Shown here: positions 7,583 through 15,306 of the stretch, in pieces | Position numbering within the stretch: position 1 is the stretch's first letter | Layout: every line of letters begins with the position of its first letter | Source: Candidatus Blautia intestinavium | Lineage (GTDB): Bacteria > Bacillota > Clostridia > Lachnospirales > Lachnospiraceae | Length of the DNA: 64,000 nucleotides | Assembly (NCBI GenBank): GCA_019113745.1 | Contig: DXGV01000056.1 | Location: 1-64,000 of the forward strand | Direction of reading: 5' to 3' | Translations under genes and position numbers: made by a program | The notes under the pieces: generated by a model | Seen by the model: only the letters and a program-made list of their open reading frames with translations | Database searches by the model: none | Told to the model about the DNA's origin: nothing

Positions 7583-7628
7583 AGCGGCCGCGTACAGGGA
7601 GATATACTGCCTTTTGTACACGAACGCT
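7583..7628 (-). repeat. Degenerate inverted repeat related to the 3431-3570 palindromes
   Basis: The arms at 7583-7600 and 7610-7628 share AGCG...CG.GTACA with the repeats at 3431-3570. It lies immediately 5' of the ribosome binding site of the minus-strand gene at 7562, the same position relative to a small gene as the first copy. Confidence 0.5.
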
Positions 7629-7757
7629 GATTTATCCGCCGAAGGATCTCAAGGGAAACTTCAGCAGGTTGTTTCTTACGTTTCTTATTATCCCGGAAAA
7701 GAAAATAATTATGCATGTTCTAAAAAATAAAAAATTTAAAAGCCGCGCAGCCTAAAT

Positions 7758-7767
7758 ATGATATAAT
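7758..7767 (+). promoter_or_regulatory. Extended -10 promoter of the EndoQ-UvrD gene
   Basis: TATGATATAAT contains TGN-TATAAT (TATAAT at 7762-7767). No good -35 is present at the right distance, which fits an extended -10 promoter. The start codon lies about 125 bases downstream. Confidence 0.45.
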
Positions 7768-7891
7768 ATCCTGAGAATACGGATGTATGCTGACAGAGGA
7801 CAGCGCTGCCGGATTATGCAGGCTCTGGCGGCGCATGAATGCAGAAAAAACAATAAAAAATTTAGAAAATTACAGAAATACAGGTGATAAA

Positions 7892-10800
7892 ATGAGGTGC
7901 ATAGCAGATTTACATATTCATTCCAGATATTCGAGAGCGACCAGCAGAGAAGGGACGCCGGAACATCTCGATCTCTGGGCCAGAAAAAAGGGAATCTCCA
8001 TTGTGGGAACGGGAGACTTTACCCATCCTGCATGGAGAGAAGAACTGGAAGAACGGCTGGAGCCTGCGGAGGACGGCCTTTACCGTCTGAAACAGGAATA
8101 TCTACTGGACGAATCCCGTAATTTTTCCCAGGAAACGCCCCGGTTTGTGGTTTCAGGAGAGATCAGCTCCATTTATAAGAAAAACGGGAAGACAAGAAAG
8201 GTGCATAATGTGATTCTGCTTCCCGGTCTGGAGGACGCGGAAAGACTGTCGAAAAAGCTGGAGACTATTGGCAATATCCATTCTGACGGAAGACCGATCC
8301 TGGGGCTTGACTGCCGGGAGCTTCTGGAGATCATGCTTGATATCTGCCCGGAGGGGATACTGATCCCGGCGCATATCTGGACGCCGCATTTTTCGCTGTT
8401 CGGAGCTTTTTCCGGTTTTGATACTATTGAAGAATGTTTTGAGGATCTGACGCCTTATATCCACGCCGTAGAAACAGGGCTGTCATCAGATCCTCCTATG
8501 AACTGGCGATGGTCCGCTCTTGACCGCTTTCACCTTGTTTCAAATTCAGACGCACATTCCCCGGCGAAGCTTGGAAGGGAAGCGAATCTTCTGGATATAG
8601 ATATGTCGTATCAGGGACTGTCCCGGGCCATTCAGGAAGGAGATGGGCTTGAGGGAACGATTGAATTCTTTCCCGAGGAGGGAAAATACCATTACGATGG
8701 ACATCGGAAGTGCCATATCTGTCTCAGTCCGGCTCAGGCGGAAAAGTATCAGGGAAAATGCCCGGTCTGCGGAAAGAAGCTGACTATCGGAGTGGATCAC
8801 CGGATCGTACAGCTTGCGGACAGGGAGGAGGGCGTCAGAGGAAGGAACGGACGTCCTTTTGAAAGTCTTGTGCCGCTTTCTGAGGTGATCGCCGCTTCCA
8901 TCGGGAAATCGTCGTCCAGCAAAAAAGTACAGCAGCAGTACGAGGAAATGCTCAGTCGTCTCGGGACGGAATTTGAAATTCTGAGGGAAGTGCCGGTGGA
9001 AGATATACGGGAAGCCTTCGGCTATATGACTGCAGAAGGAATCCGCCGTCTGCGGGCCGGGGAGGTGAAAAGGAATCCGGGATTTGACGGAGAGTATGGA
9101 ACGATCCTTCTCTTTGAGGCGGATGAGCTTGAAAATCCATGGGGACAGATGAGCTTTTTCCAGGAGCTGGGAATAGGTGAGAACGCCGCGCAGGAAACGG
9201 CCGGAAGACCGGAAAACAGAGAGAAGAGCGGACGGGAAAACAGCCTGCGGAATGCGGATACAGAAAATACAGACAGCGCGCAGAAAAAAGGCGAAGTGGA
9301 AACGCCGCGGAATGTGGAAGAGAAAGAGACGGCGCAGAAAGCGGCAGTCTCAGGGGAGAGAAGAAAGGAACCGGGCAGAGAATACGCCGCGCCACTGGAC
9401 GGACTGAACGAGATGCAGCGCCAGGCAGTGGAAGCGCCGGACAGGGCAGTATCGGTTATCGCGGGTCCAGGAACAGGAAAGACAAAAACACTTACCGCCC
9501 GTATCCGTTATCTTCTGGAGACACGGAAGGTAAAACCATCGGAGATCACTGCGGTGACATTTACAAATCTTGCCGCCCGGGAAATGAAGGAAAGGCTGGG
9601 AGCGGCTCTTGGCGGCAGCCGGAATCTGTCCAGAATGCATATCGGAACCTTCCATGCCATCAGTATGGAAATCCTGGAAAAGCTGGGGCGGACAGTACGG
9701 ATCGTCCAGGAGGCGGACAGAAAGGAATGGGCGGAAACTGTCTGCCGGGAATACGGCCTGTCTGTTCCGGCAGGAAAATTTCTTCAGTATGTTTCCATAT
9801 GGAAGACAGGAGAGGGAAAAACTGCCGGAGTACAGGAAAAGGAGATTCCAAAAGAGGCTCTGGAAGCTTATGAAAAGCTGAAAAAGGACAGCGGCAGATA
9901 TGATTTTGACGACCTTCTTCTGGAAACTCTTTCTGTATTTGAAAAGGGAGAGAAACTGCCTGAAGATCTGGAAAAAAGATTTACTTATCTTCTGGCGGAC
10001 GAATTCCAGGATATCAGCCCTCTCCAGTACAGACTGGTAAAGGCGTGGAACAGAAAGGGGCGGGAACTTTTTGTGATCGGAGATCCGGATCAGTCCATTT
10101 ACGGATTCCGGGGAGCGGACGCGGAATGTTTTTCCCGGGTAAAGGAAGATTTTCCGGGGCTTCGGATGATCACGCTTACAGAAAACTACAGGAGCACCGG
10201 GAAAATCCTTAGGGGAGCTTTAAGCACTGTTTTCCATAACGGCGGATATAACAGGATCCTTCATTCACACAAGGGAGAAGGAGCGCCTGTAAGGATTGTA
10301 GAGGCCCCGTCAAAAATGGGCGAGGCCATATTCGTGGCAAAGGAGATCAACAGGCTGATAGGCGGAATTGATATGCTGGATGCGGAGAGCCAGAGAAACA
10401 GAGGAGAAGAGGGAAAAACAAGAAGCTTCCGGGATATCGCCATTCTTTACCGCACCCATTACCAGGCGCGGCTTCTGGAAAAAACGCTGAGCCAGGAAGG
10501 GATTCCCTATGTGGTAAACGGGCGGGAGGACTTTCTGGAAGCTCCTCTGGTGCGGGGAACGCTGAGCTTCTTTTTGTCCCTGATACATACGGAGGACGAG
10601 GCGTATAAAAAGGAGGCGGTAAAGCTTCTCTGGGGTTCTATGGATCCCTCCGCCGCCTGGAAGGTTTATGAAATGACAGCGGAAAAATATACTTCGAAAT
10701 GGAAAAAGACCGCTCCGAAAAAACTTCTGGAGGAATGGACGGTGGATCTTAACTGCCAGGAGGAGAAAAATCTGAAAATGCTTGCCGGAATGGCGGTTCT

Positions 10801-11197
10801 TTACCGGAGACTGCCGGAATTTCTGGACGCCCTTCTGATGGGAGAGGAAGGAGACCTGAAGCGGTGCAATGGAAAGACTTTTTCGGCTGACGCAGTGCAG
10901 CTTATGACGCTCCATGGTTCCAAAGGGCTGGAATTTCCCGTAGTGCTTCTATACGGGGCCGGAAAGGGAGAGCTTCCCCTGGAAAACGAAAAGTATCCGG
11001 CGGATATAGAGGAGGAACGGCGGCTTTTCTATGTAGGGATGACCAGGGCCAGAGAAGAGCTGATCCTGACTTATGCAAACGAGCCCTCGCCTTTTCTGGA
11101 AGAACTGGAGCCGGGAGCAGTGGAGCGGGAAAAAACAGGGAAAGAACGAAAAAATGCAGAAGGGAGCCAGATAAGCCTCTTTGATTTTTTGTCATAA
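7892..11197 (+). CDS. Endonuclease Q (PHP domain) fused to a UvrD/PcrA-type helicase
   Basis: A 1101-residue fusion. Residues 1 to about 425 match the endonuclease Q family: IADLHIHSRYSRATS, GTGDFTHP, HIWTPHFS and SNSDAHSP are the PHP metal-binding motifs, and a four-Cys zinc finger (CHIC near 274, CPVCGKK near 290) follows. EndoQ nicks DNA 5' of deaminated bases such as uracil or hypoxanthine. A Glu-rich linker (about 430-500) leads to a full SF1 helicase: GPGTGKT near 525, ADEFQD, GDPDQSIYGFRGAD, TENYRS, LMTLHGSKGLEF and FYVGMTRAREEL. The fusion could cut at a lesion and unwind the strand. I prefer the ATG at 7892, which is directly followed by the conserved EndoQ N-terminus and preceded by AGGTGA, over the longer frame from 7787. 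Biochemistry is known only for unfused EndoQ. Confidence 0.87.
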   Translation: MRCIADLHIHSRYSRATSREGTPEHLDLWARKKGISIVGTGDFTHPAWREELEERLEPAEDGLYRLKQEYLLDESRNFSQETPRFVVSGEISSIYKKNGKTRKVHNVILLPGLEDAERLSKKLETIGNIHSDGRPILGLDCRELLEIMLDICPEGILIPAHIWTPHFSLFGAFSGFDTIEECFEDLTPYIHAVETGLSSDPPMNWRWSALDRFHLVSNSDAHSPAKLGREANLLDIDMSYQGLSRAIQEGDGLEGTIEFFPEEGKYHYDGHRKCHICLSPAQAEKYQGKCPVCGKKLTIGVDHRIVQLADREEGVRGRNGRPFESLVPLSEVIAASIGKSSSSKKVQQQYEEMLSRLGTEFEILREVPVEDIREAFGYMTAEGIRRLRAGEVKRNPGFDGEYGTILLFEADELENPWGQMSFFQELGIGENAAQETAGRPENREKSGRENSLRNADTENTDSAQKKGEVETPRNVEEKETAQKAAVSGERRKEPGREYAAPLDGLNEMQRQAVEAPDRAVSVIAGPGTGKTKTLTARIRYLLETRKVKPSEITAVTFTNLAAREMKERLGAALGGSRNLSRMHIGTFHAISMEILEKLGRTVRIVQEADRKEWAETVCREYGLSVPAGKFLQYVSIWKTGEGKTAGVQEKEIPKEALEAYEKLKKDSGRYDFDDLLLETLSVFEKGEKLPEDLEKRFTYLLADEFQDISPLQYRLVKAWNRKGRELFVIGDPDQSIYGFRGADAECFSRVKEDFPGLRMITLTENYRSTGKILRGALSTVFHNGGYNRILHSHKGEGAPVRIVEAPSKMGEAIFVAKEINRLIGGIDMLDAESQRNRGEEGKTRSFRDIAILYRTHYQARLLEKTLSQEGIPYVVNGREDFLEAPLVRGTLSFFLSLIHTEDEAYKKEAVKLLWGSMDPSAAWKVYEMTAEKYTSKWKKTAPKKLLEEWTVDLNCQEEKNLKMLAGMAVLYRRLPEFLDALLMGEEGDLKRCNGKTFSADAVQLMTLHGSKGLEFPVVLLYGAGKGELPLENEKYPADIEEERRLFYVGMTRAREELILTYANEPSPFLEELEPGAVEREKTGKERKNAEGSQISLFDFLS

Positions 11198-11207
11198 TGC
11201 CCAGAAA

Positions 11208-11236
11208 TGGAAAAAATCTTATTGCTTTTTTTTCCA
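11208..11236 (+). terminator. A/T-rich hairpin after the EndoQ-UvrD gene
   Basis: TGGAAAAAA faces TTTTTTCCA around a short loop, 10 bases after the stop. The stem is weak in GC, so this is only a possible terminator. Confidence 0.35.
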
Positions 11237-11365
11237 GTTTATATTATAATCAACTTTGTAAAAAGAATTTACCCTTCAAAAATTTTTTTTACATAACCCC
11301 TTATTTAATTATTTATACTCCCCTCGAAAGGCCCGATAGCTCCCCTATCGGGTCTTTCACTGTGT
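11222..11365 (+). ncRNA. Candidate small RNA with C-rich anti-Shine-Dalgarno motifs
   Basis: A promoter TTGCTT (11222-11227), 17 bases, TATAAT (11245-11250) would start a transcript near 11257. About 70 AU-rich bases carry three C-rich patches (TTACCC, AACCCCTTA, CTCCCCTC). The transcript would end in a 3' hairpin (GAAAGGCCCGATAG with CTATCGGGTCTTTC, 11326-11358) whose loop is CTCCC. Repeated C-rich single-stranded patches able to pair with AGGGG ribosome binding sites are the hallmark of RsaE/RoxS-type regulatory RNAs of Firmicutes. No ORF with a ribosome binding site explains the stretch. This also covers most of the 301-base gap before 11499; the rest (11366-11498) holds only a hairpin with ACAGCCGT/ACGGCTGT arms at 11435-11468. 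Confidence 0.45.
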
Positions 11366-11498
11366 ATAATTTGATGTACACGGGGATGGAAAATCATGAT
11401 ACAATAGACTATTATCAGATGAAAATAAAACGAAACAGCCGTCTGCCTGCGGATTATAGAACGGCTGTCTGCGGATGGAGGCGAAAGGAGAAGACAGA

Positions 11499-12236
11499 AT
11501 GAACGTCCAGGAGTTTCAGGATAAATTAAAAGAAATACAGTCTCTGGCCCGCCGTCAGGAGAATTCTCTTAAGGCGGAACAGATCAGGAATACTTTCGGA
11601 AAAGCGGGGCTGGATGAGAAGCAGCTTGCCGGCGTCCTGAAATATCTGATTTCCCAGGGAATATCAATAGAAGGCATAGAGGCCGCGGACCAGACAGAAG
11701 AAAAAGAAGCACGCCGCCAGACGCCGCTGACCAAAGAGGAAAAAGCGTACTTAAAAGAATACATGGACGGACTGCCCGGCGCCGGAGAGAGCCCGGAAGA
11801 GAGCCTGTTCCGTGAAATGGCGAAGGGAAGCCGTGAAGCGGCAAGAGAGCTGTCGTCAAGATATCTGAAAGAGGCGGCGGAACTGGCGGTGGAGATGAAT
11901 ACTGAGGATATTTTTCTGCCGGATCTGATCCAGGAGGCCAATCTGTGTCTTCTCCAGTCTTTGGAAAATGCGGGAAATGAAATCAGAGACAGACAGTGGC
12001 TTCTGGAAGAAATGCGAAAAGGACTGGAAGCCGTCTGCCAGAGACAGGAACAGCAGAAGTTCTCTGACGACAGCCTTGTGGCAAGAGTGGAAAAACTGGA
12101 AAAAGCAGTCAGGGAGCTTTCAGACGACGAGGAAGAAGGAAAGAGTTCCTTCAGCATTAATGAACTGGCAATTATCCTTGATATGGATGTGGAAGAGATA
12201 CGGGATACTTTACGTCTGACCGGAGACGACAAATAG
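11499..12236 (+). CDS. Degenerate sigma-70-like protein (region 1.1 and partial region 2)
   Basis: A 245-residue acidic protein. The first 55 residues, with LKAEQIRNTF and LKYLISQGI, resemble sigma-70 region 1.1. After a Glu-rich spacer, LTKEEKAYLKEYMDG and then FLPDLIQEANLCLLQSLE resemble the helices of sigma regions 1.2-2.2 that bind the RNA polymerase clamp. The -10-binding part (2.3-2.4) and a proper region 4 appear to be missing. The C-terminus has a coiled-coil-like LVARVEKLEKAVREL and a short helix-turn-helix-like INELAIILDMDVEEI. It may bind RNA polymerase without recognising promoters. AAAGGAG eight bases ahead supports the ATG at 11499. The DtxR gene follows after 63 bases. Function is inferred. 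Confidence 0.6.
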   Translation: MNVQEFQDKLKEIQSLARRQENSLKAEQIRNTFGKAGLDEKQLAGVLKYLISQGISIEGIEAADQTEEKEARRQTPLTKEEKAYLKEYMDGLPGAGESPEESLFREMAKGSREAARELSSRYLKEAAELAVEMNTEDIFLPDLIQEANLCLLQSLENAGNEIRDRQWLLEEMRKGLEAVCQRQEQQKFSDDSLVARVEKLEKAVRELSDDEEEGKSSFSINELAIILDMDVEEIRDTLRLTGDDK

Positions 12237-12299
12237 CCGGGAATTCCCGGAACGTTGAAAAAATACTGTGATAAAACAGGAACGATGGGAGGTATTGTT

Positions 12300-12677
12300 A
12301 TGCAAATCAAAGAATCAGCAGAGGATTATCTGGAATCGATCCTTGTCCTGTCCCAAAAGGGCGGCGGAGTACGTTCTGTGGACATTGCCGCGAGACTGGG
12401 GGTATCCAAGCCCAGCGTCAGCCATGCTATGAAGCTTCTGCGGGAAGACGGCTACATAGCTATGGACCGTTACGGGACAGTGACGCTTCTTGAAAAAGGC
12501 GAGGAGATCGCCAGCAGGATTTATGAACGCCATACGGTTCTGACAAAGATGCTGGAGGCTCTGGGCGTCTCCCCGGAGATTGCCAGGGCGGACGCCTGCA
12601 AGATGGAACATGCGATCAGCCAGGAGAGTTTTGAGAAGATCAAGCAGCACCTCAGGGAAAAAGGCGAGATCGAATAA
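12300..12677 (+). CDS. DtxR/MntR-family metal-dependent transcriptional regulator
   Basis: A 125-residue repressor with an N-terminal winged helix-turn-helix (ESAEDYLESILVL, then VRSVDIAARLGVSKPSVSHAMKLL) and the helical dimerisation/metal domain (RIYERHTVLTKMLEALGV, then ADACKMEHAISQESFEKI). The His, Cys and Glu residues at the usual metal-site positions are present. It lacks the C-terminal SH3 domain of DtxR/IdeR, so it is of the short MntR-like type and should sense Mn or Fe. GGGAGG seven bases before the ATG at 12300 supports this start over the longer frame from 12255. CTAAC/GTTAG palindromes before feoA are candidate targets. Confidence 0.88.
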   Translation: MQIKESAEDYLESILVLSQKGGGVRSVDIAARLGVSKPSVSHAMKLLREDGYIAMDRYGTVTLLEKGEEIASRIYERHTVLTKMLEALGVSPEIARADACKMEHAISQESFEKIKQHLREKGEIE

Positions 12678-12697
12678 ATCTGATTATGAAACAGGCA

Positions 12698-12738
12698 AAA
12701 GCCCTCTATGCCGACATATCCGGTACAGAGGGCTTTCT
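12698..12738. terminator. Bidirectional terminator between the DtxR gene and the permease gene
   Basis: AAAGCCCTCT pairs with AGAGGGCTTT around a 19-base loop. T-rich bases follow on the minus strand and CTTTCTG on the plus strand. It serves the convergent genes ending at 12677 and 12765. Confidence 0.75.
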
Positions 12739-12764
12739 GACTAAAAAGACGGGAAATATAAAAA

Positions 12765-13694
12765 TTATCCCTCATTCTGAGCTATACGCACAGATCTTCT
12801 TTTTTCGGGAAGCTGCGCCAGAACGATAGCGCAGAACATGATCGCGCATCCGGCGCCTTCTCTGACGCTGAGACGCTGTCCCAGGAGCAGCCATCCGGCC
12901 AGTACGGAAATACAGGATTCAAGGCTCAGGATAAGAGACGCCACAGTGGGGTTCATTCCCTTCTGTCCTACAATCTGCAGAGTGTAAGCTACGCCGCAGG
13001 ACATAACGCCTGCATACAAAATGGGAATCCAGGCGTCCAGAAGCCCCGAGAGGGAGGGACTCTCAAAAAGCAGGGCGGGAATCCCGGAAAGAACGCCGCA
13101 CACAAAGAATTGAATGCAGGACATTTTTACTCCGTCCGCCAGCGGTGAAAAATGATCGATCACCAGAATATGCAGAGAGAACAGGACTGAGCAGATCAAA
13201 ACCAGAAGATCGCCCTTTCCGATAGAAAAACCGTCCTGGATGCAGAGCAGATAGAGTCCGGCAAGCGCCAGAACCACCGCAGCCCAGATAAAGGAGCTGC
13301 ATTTTTTTTTCAGAAACAGTCCGATAACGGGAACGATAACGATATAGCAGGCGGTGATAAAGCCAGCCTTGCCTACGGTTGTGTATTTGATGCCAAGCTG
13401 CTGAAAATTACTTGCCAGACAGAGCAGTATGCCGCAGGCGATTCCTCCTGTAATAAGAGCCTTTCGATCTGTTCCTGATCGGGTACTTTTTGTGGAGTCT
13501 GCTTTACTGCCGCGGTTCAGAAACCAGATGACAGGCAGAAGCACAACCGCTCCGATGAGATTTCGTACTGCGTTAAAAGTGAAACTTCCCACATAATCCA
13601 TGCTGACGCTCTGGGCCACGAAGGCCACGCCCCAGATCGTAGCAGTGAGAAGAAGTAGTAAAGAATTTTTCAGTTTCAAACTTGTCTTTTCCAT
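12765..13694 (-). CDS. DMT-superfamily (EamA) transporter
   Basis: A 309-residue integral membrane protein with about ten hydrophobic segments arranged as two EamA repeats. TIWGVAFVAQ in helix 1 and KKCSSFIWAAVVLALAG in the middle are typical, and the second half ends in SLILSLESCISVLAGWLLLGQ. Such proteins export or import small metabolites and the substrate cannot be read from sequence. It starts 15 bases after the guanine deaminase stop on the same strand, so the pair forms an operon. A link to purines or their breakdown products is only inferred from this. Confidence 0.85.
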   Translation of the reverse strand: MEKTSLKLKNSLLLLLTATIWGVAFVAQSVSMDYVGSFTFNAVRNLIGAVVLLPVIWFLNRGSKADSTKSTRSGTDRKALITGGIACGILLCLASNFQQLGIKYTTVGKAGFITACYIVIVPVIGLFLKKKCSSFIWAAVVLALAGLYLLCIQDGFSIGKGDLLVLICSVLFSLHILVIDHFSPLADGVKMSCIQFFVCGVLSGIPALLFESPSLSGLLDAWIPILYAGVMSCGVAYTLQIVGQKGMNPTVASLILSLESCISVLAGWLLLGQRLSVREGAGCAIMFCAIVLAQLPEKRRSVRIAQNEG

Positions 13695-13709
13695 TTCTAT
13701 CTTTCCTTT

Positions 13710-14993
13710 TTAAAAAATTTTTCTTCCGGCCACGTATTTTCCTGTGAGGCAGTGGCCGTCGTCCAGATAAACAAGTCTTTCCAGCCGTTCCCGGACAGTC
13801 AGTTCCTGAGGATGAGGGAATCTACGGTCGTCCAGTATCAGAGCGTCGAAGGAAAAACCATTCAGAAAACTTCCCGCTTTTCCGAAAAAGCTGCCGCCGC
13901 CCATGGTAGCCATATAAAAGGCTTCGGCGAAGGTCAGGGCTTTTTTGGACGAGTCCAGAAGCCGCCAGCGGAGCTTTGAAACCTGAACGGCGTCGGCGAT
14001 GGCTCTCAGCATGGAAAGAGAGTGGCCTCCGGCAATGTCCGTACCAAGCCCTACGGAAAGTCCCTGTTCCAGGAACTGCCGTACAGGGGCGATCCCCGAG
14101 GAAAGGTTGGTATTGGACTGAGGACAGTGCGCCACATAGACGCCCCGTTTTTTCATAAGGGCGATCTCCTCATCTGAGGAGTAAACACAGTGCGCCATGA
14201 TGGTAGGGCAGCCTTCGCCCCCAAAAAGGCCGAAATGATCGTAGGCGTCTCCATAAAAAGCGGAATAAGGACAAAGCTCCTGCACCCAGGCGGTTTCCCC
14301 GGGATTTTCCGACAGATGGGACTGAACCGGGAGACGGAAGGACTTCTGTATGGAGGAAAGCTCACTCATAAGCTCGTCTGAACAGGAAGGAATAAAGCGG
14401 GGCGTTAAAATCGGTTTGACGTTCTGATACTTTCCGGAGATATCCGAAAGCCAGCGAAGCGTTGCGTCTACGGAGATTCTGGGGCTTTCTTCCTGAAGCT
14501 TCGGGGAACCGTTCCGATCCATATTTACTTTTCCGATATATGCTTTTATCCCTGTTTCTTCTATAAGATCCATCAAAAGCTCCGTGGCTTCCACATGAAG
14601 GGTACCGAAGATGCAGGCTCTTGTGGCAGGACTTTTCTTCAGATCCTCAGCAAAAATCCTGTAGGCCTGTCCGGCATAATCCAGATCGGCATATCTGGCC
14701 TCTTCCGGAAAAGTGACGGTATTCAGCCAGTCAAGAAGCTCCAGATCCATATTCATTCCACGGAAACTGTACTGGGGCGCGTGGAGATGAAGGTCTGTAA
14801 GGCCGGGAATAATAAGAGAATCTCCGGCATCTGTACAGGGGATACCCTGGAAACGTCCGGGAAGCTCCTGATATACGCCGGCACAGAGACCGTTTTCGCA
14901 GATTACATAGGCCTGTTCCATAACAGCCAGACGGGTCTGATCCAGACTGTAGCAGATATTGCCCTTCAGGGCGAAAGTTTTAGAATCGCTCAT
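13710..14993 (-). CDS. guaD: Guanine deaminase
   Basis: A 427-residue amidohydrolase that converts guanine to xanthine and ammonia in the cytoplasm. The zinc ligands are visible: PGLTDLHLHAPQY near residue 70, QSHLSEN in the centre, HCVYSS, and the catalytic Asp in GLGTDIAGGHS. FGTLHVEAT and RFIPSCSD are further guanine-deaminase signatures. The length is normal. It is the first gene of a two-gene operon with the EamA transporter. A consensus promoter and a 110-base structured leader precede it on the minus strand. GAAAGGCG eight bases ahead supports the start. Confidence 0.93.
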   Translation of the reverse strand: MSDSKTFALKGNICYSLDQTRLAVMEQAYVICENGLCAGVYQELPGRFQGIPCTDAGDSLIIPGLTDLHLHAPQYSFRGMNMDLELLDWLNTVTFPEEARYADLDYAGQAYRIFAEDLKKSPATRACIFGTLHVEATELLMDLIEETGIKAYIGKVNMDRNGSPKLQEESPRISVDATLRWLSDISGKYQNVKPILTPRFIPSCSDELMSELSSIQKSFRLPVQSHLSENPGETAWVQELCPYSAFYGDAYDHFGLFGGEGCPTIMAHCVYSSDEEIALMKKRGVYVAHCPQSNTNLSSGIAPVRQFLEQGLSVGLGTDIAGGHSLSMLRAIADAVQVSKLRWRLLDSSKKALTFAEAFYMATMGGGSFFGKAGSFLNGFSFDALILDDRRFPHPQELTVRERLERLVYLDDGHCLTGKYVAGRKIF

Positions 14994-15000
14994 ATTATAC

Positions 15001-15131
15001 GCCTTTCATTTGAAATTTTACGGGTAATCTGTTCCTGTACGGCAGGCTGCCGGGCAGGAACAATCCACAGGCATCACAGCAGGGGCTTTTGACCCCAACA
15101 TTATTATATGGAGGGATTCCGGAACTGTCAA
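15001..15131 (-). promoter_or_regulatory. Consensus promoter and structured leader of guaD
   Basis: On the minus strand TTGACA (15131-15126), 17 bases and TATAAT (15108-15103) match consensus exactly. The following RNA can form GGGGTCAAAAGCCCC and a long hairpin (GTTCCTG, GGCAG, CTGCC, CAGGAAC; 15030-15062) before the ribosome binding site. It does not match the purine riboswitch core (no ATGG plus TTTCTACC pattern) or any riboswitch I know. The rest of the 313-base gap on the plus strand holds a long imperfect hairpin (15113-15169) and a short TTCCGG/CCGGAA stem. Confidence 0.6.
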
Positions 15132-15306
15132 TCGCAAGCATTTGTGACAGGGGAAATCCTTTTGGCGTCACTTCCGGTCTGTGCTGCCGGAAAAACGGGT
15201 ATACTTTCAAAAACAGGAAAATCTACTGGAAGAAAAGAGATTTTCATGATAGAATGACAGGTATTATAGAGGAAAATAATGGACGAGCAGGAGGTGTCCG
15301 AAAAAA

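Noticed and set aside
11197-11502. A 101-codon frame after the EndoQ-UvrD gene
   Set aside because: No ribosome binding site. It runs through a promoter, a hairpin and the leader of the next gene, so it is intergenic.
15001-15125. Purine riboswitch before guaD
   Set aside because: The three-way-junction core sequences of purine riboswitches are absent on both strands, although the leader is structured.
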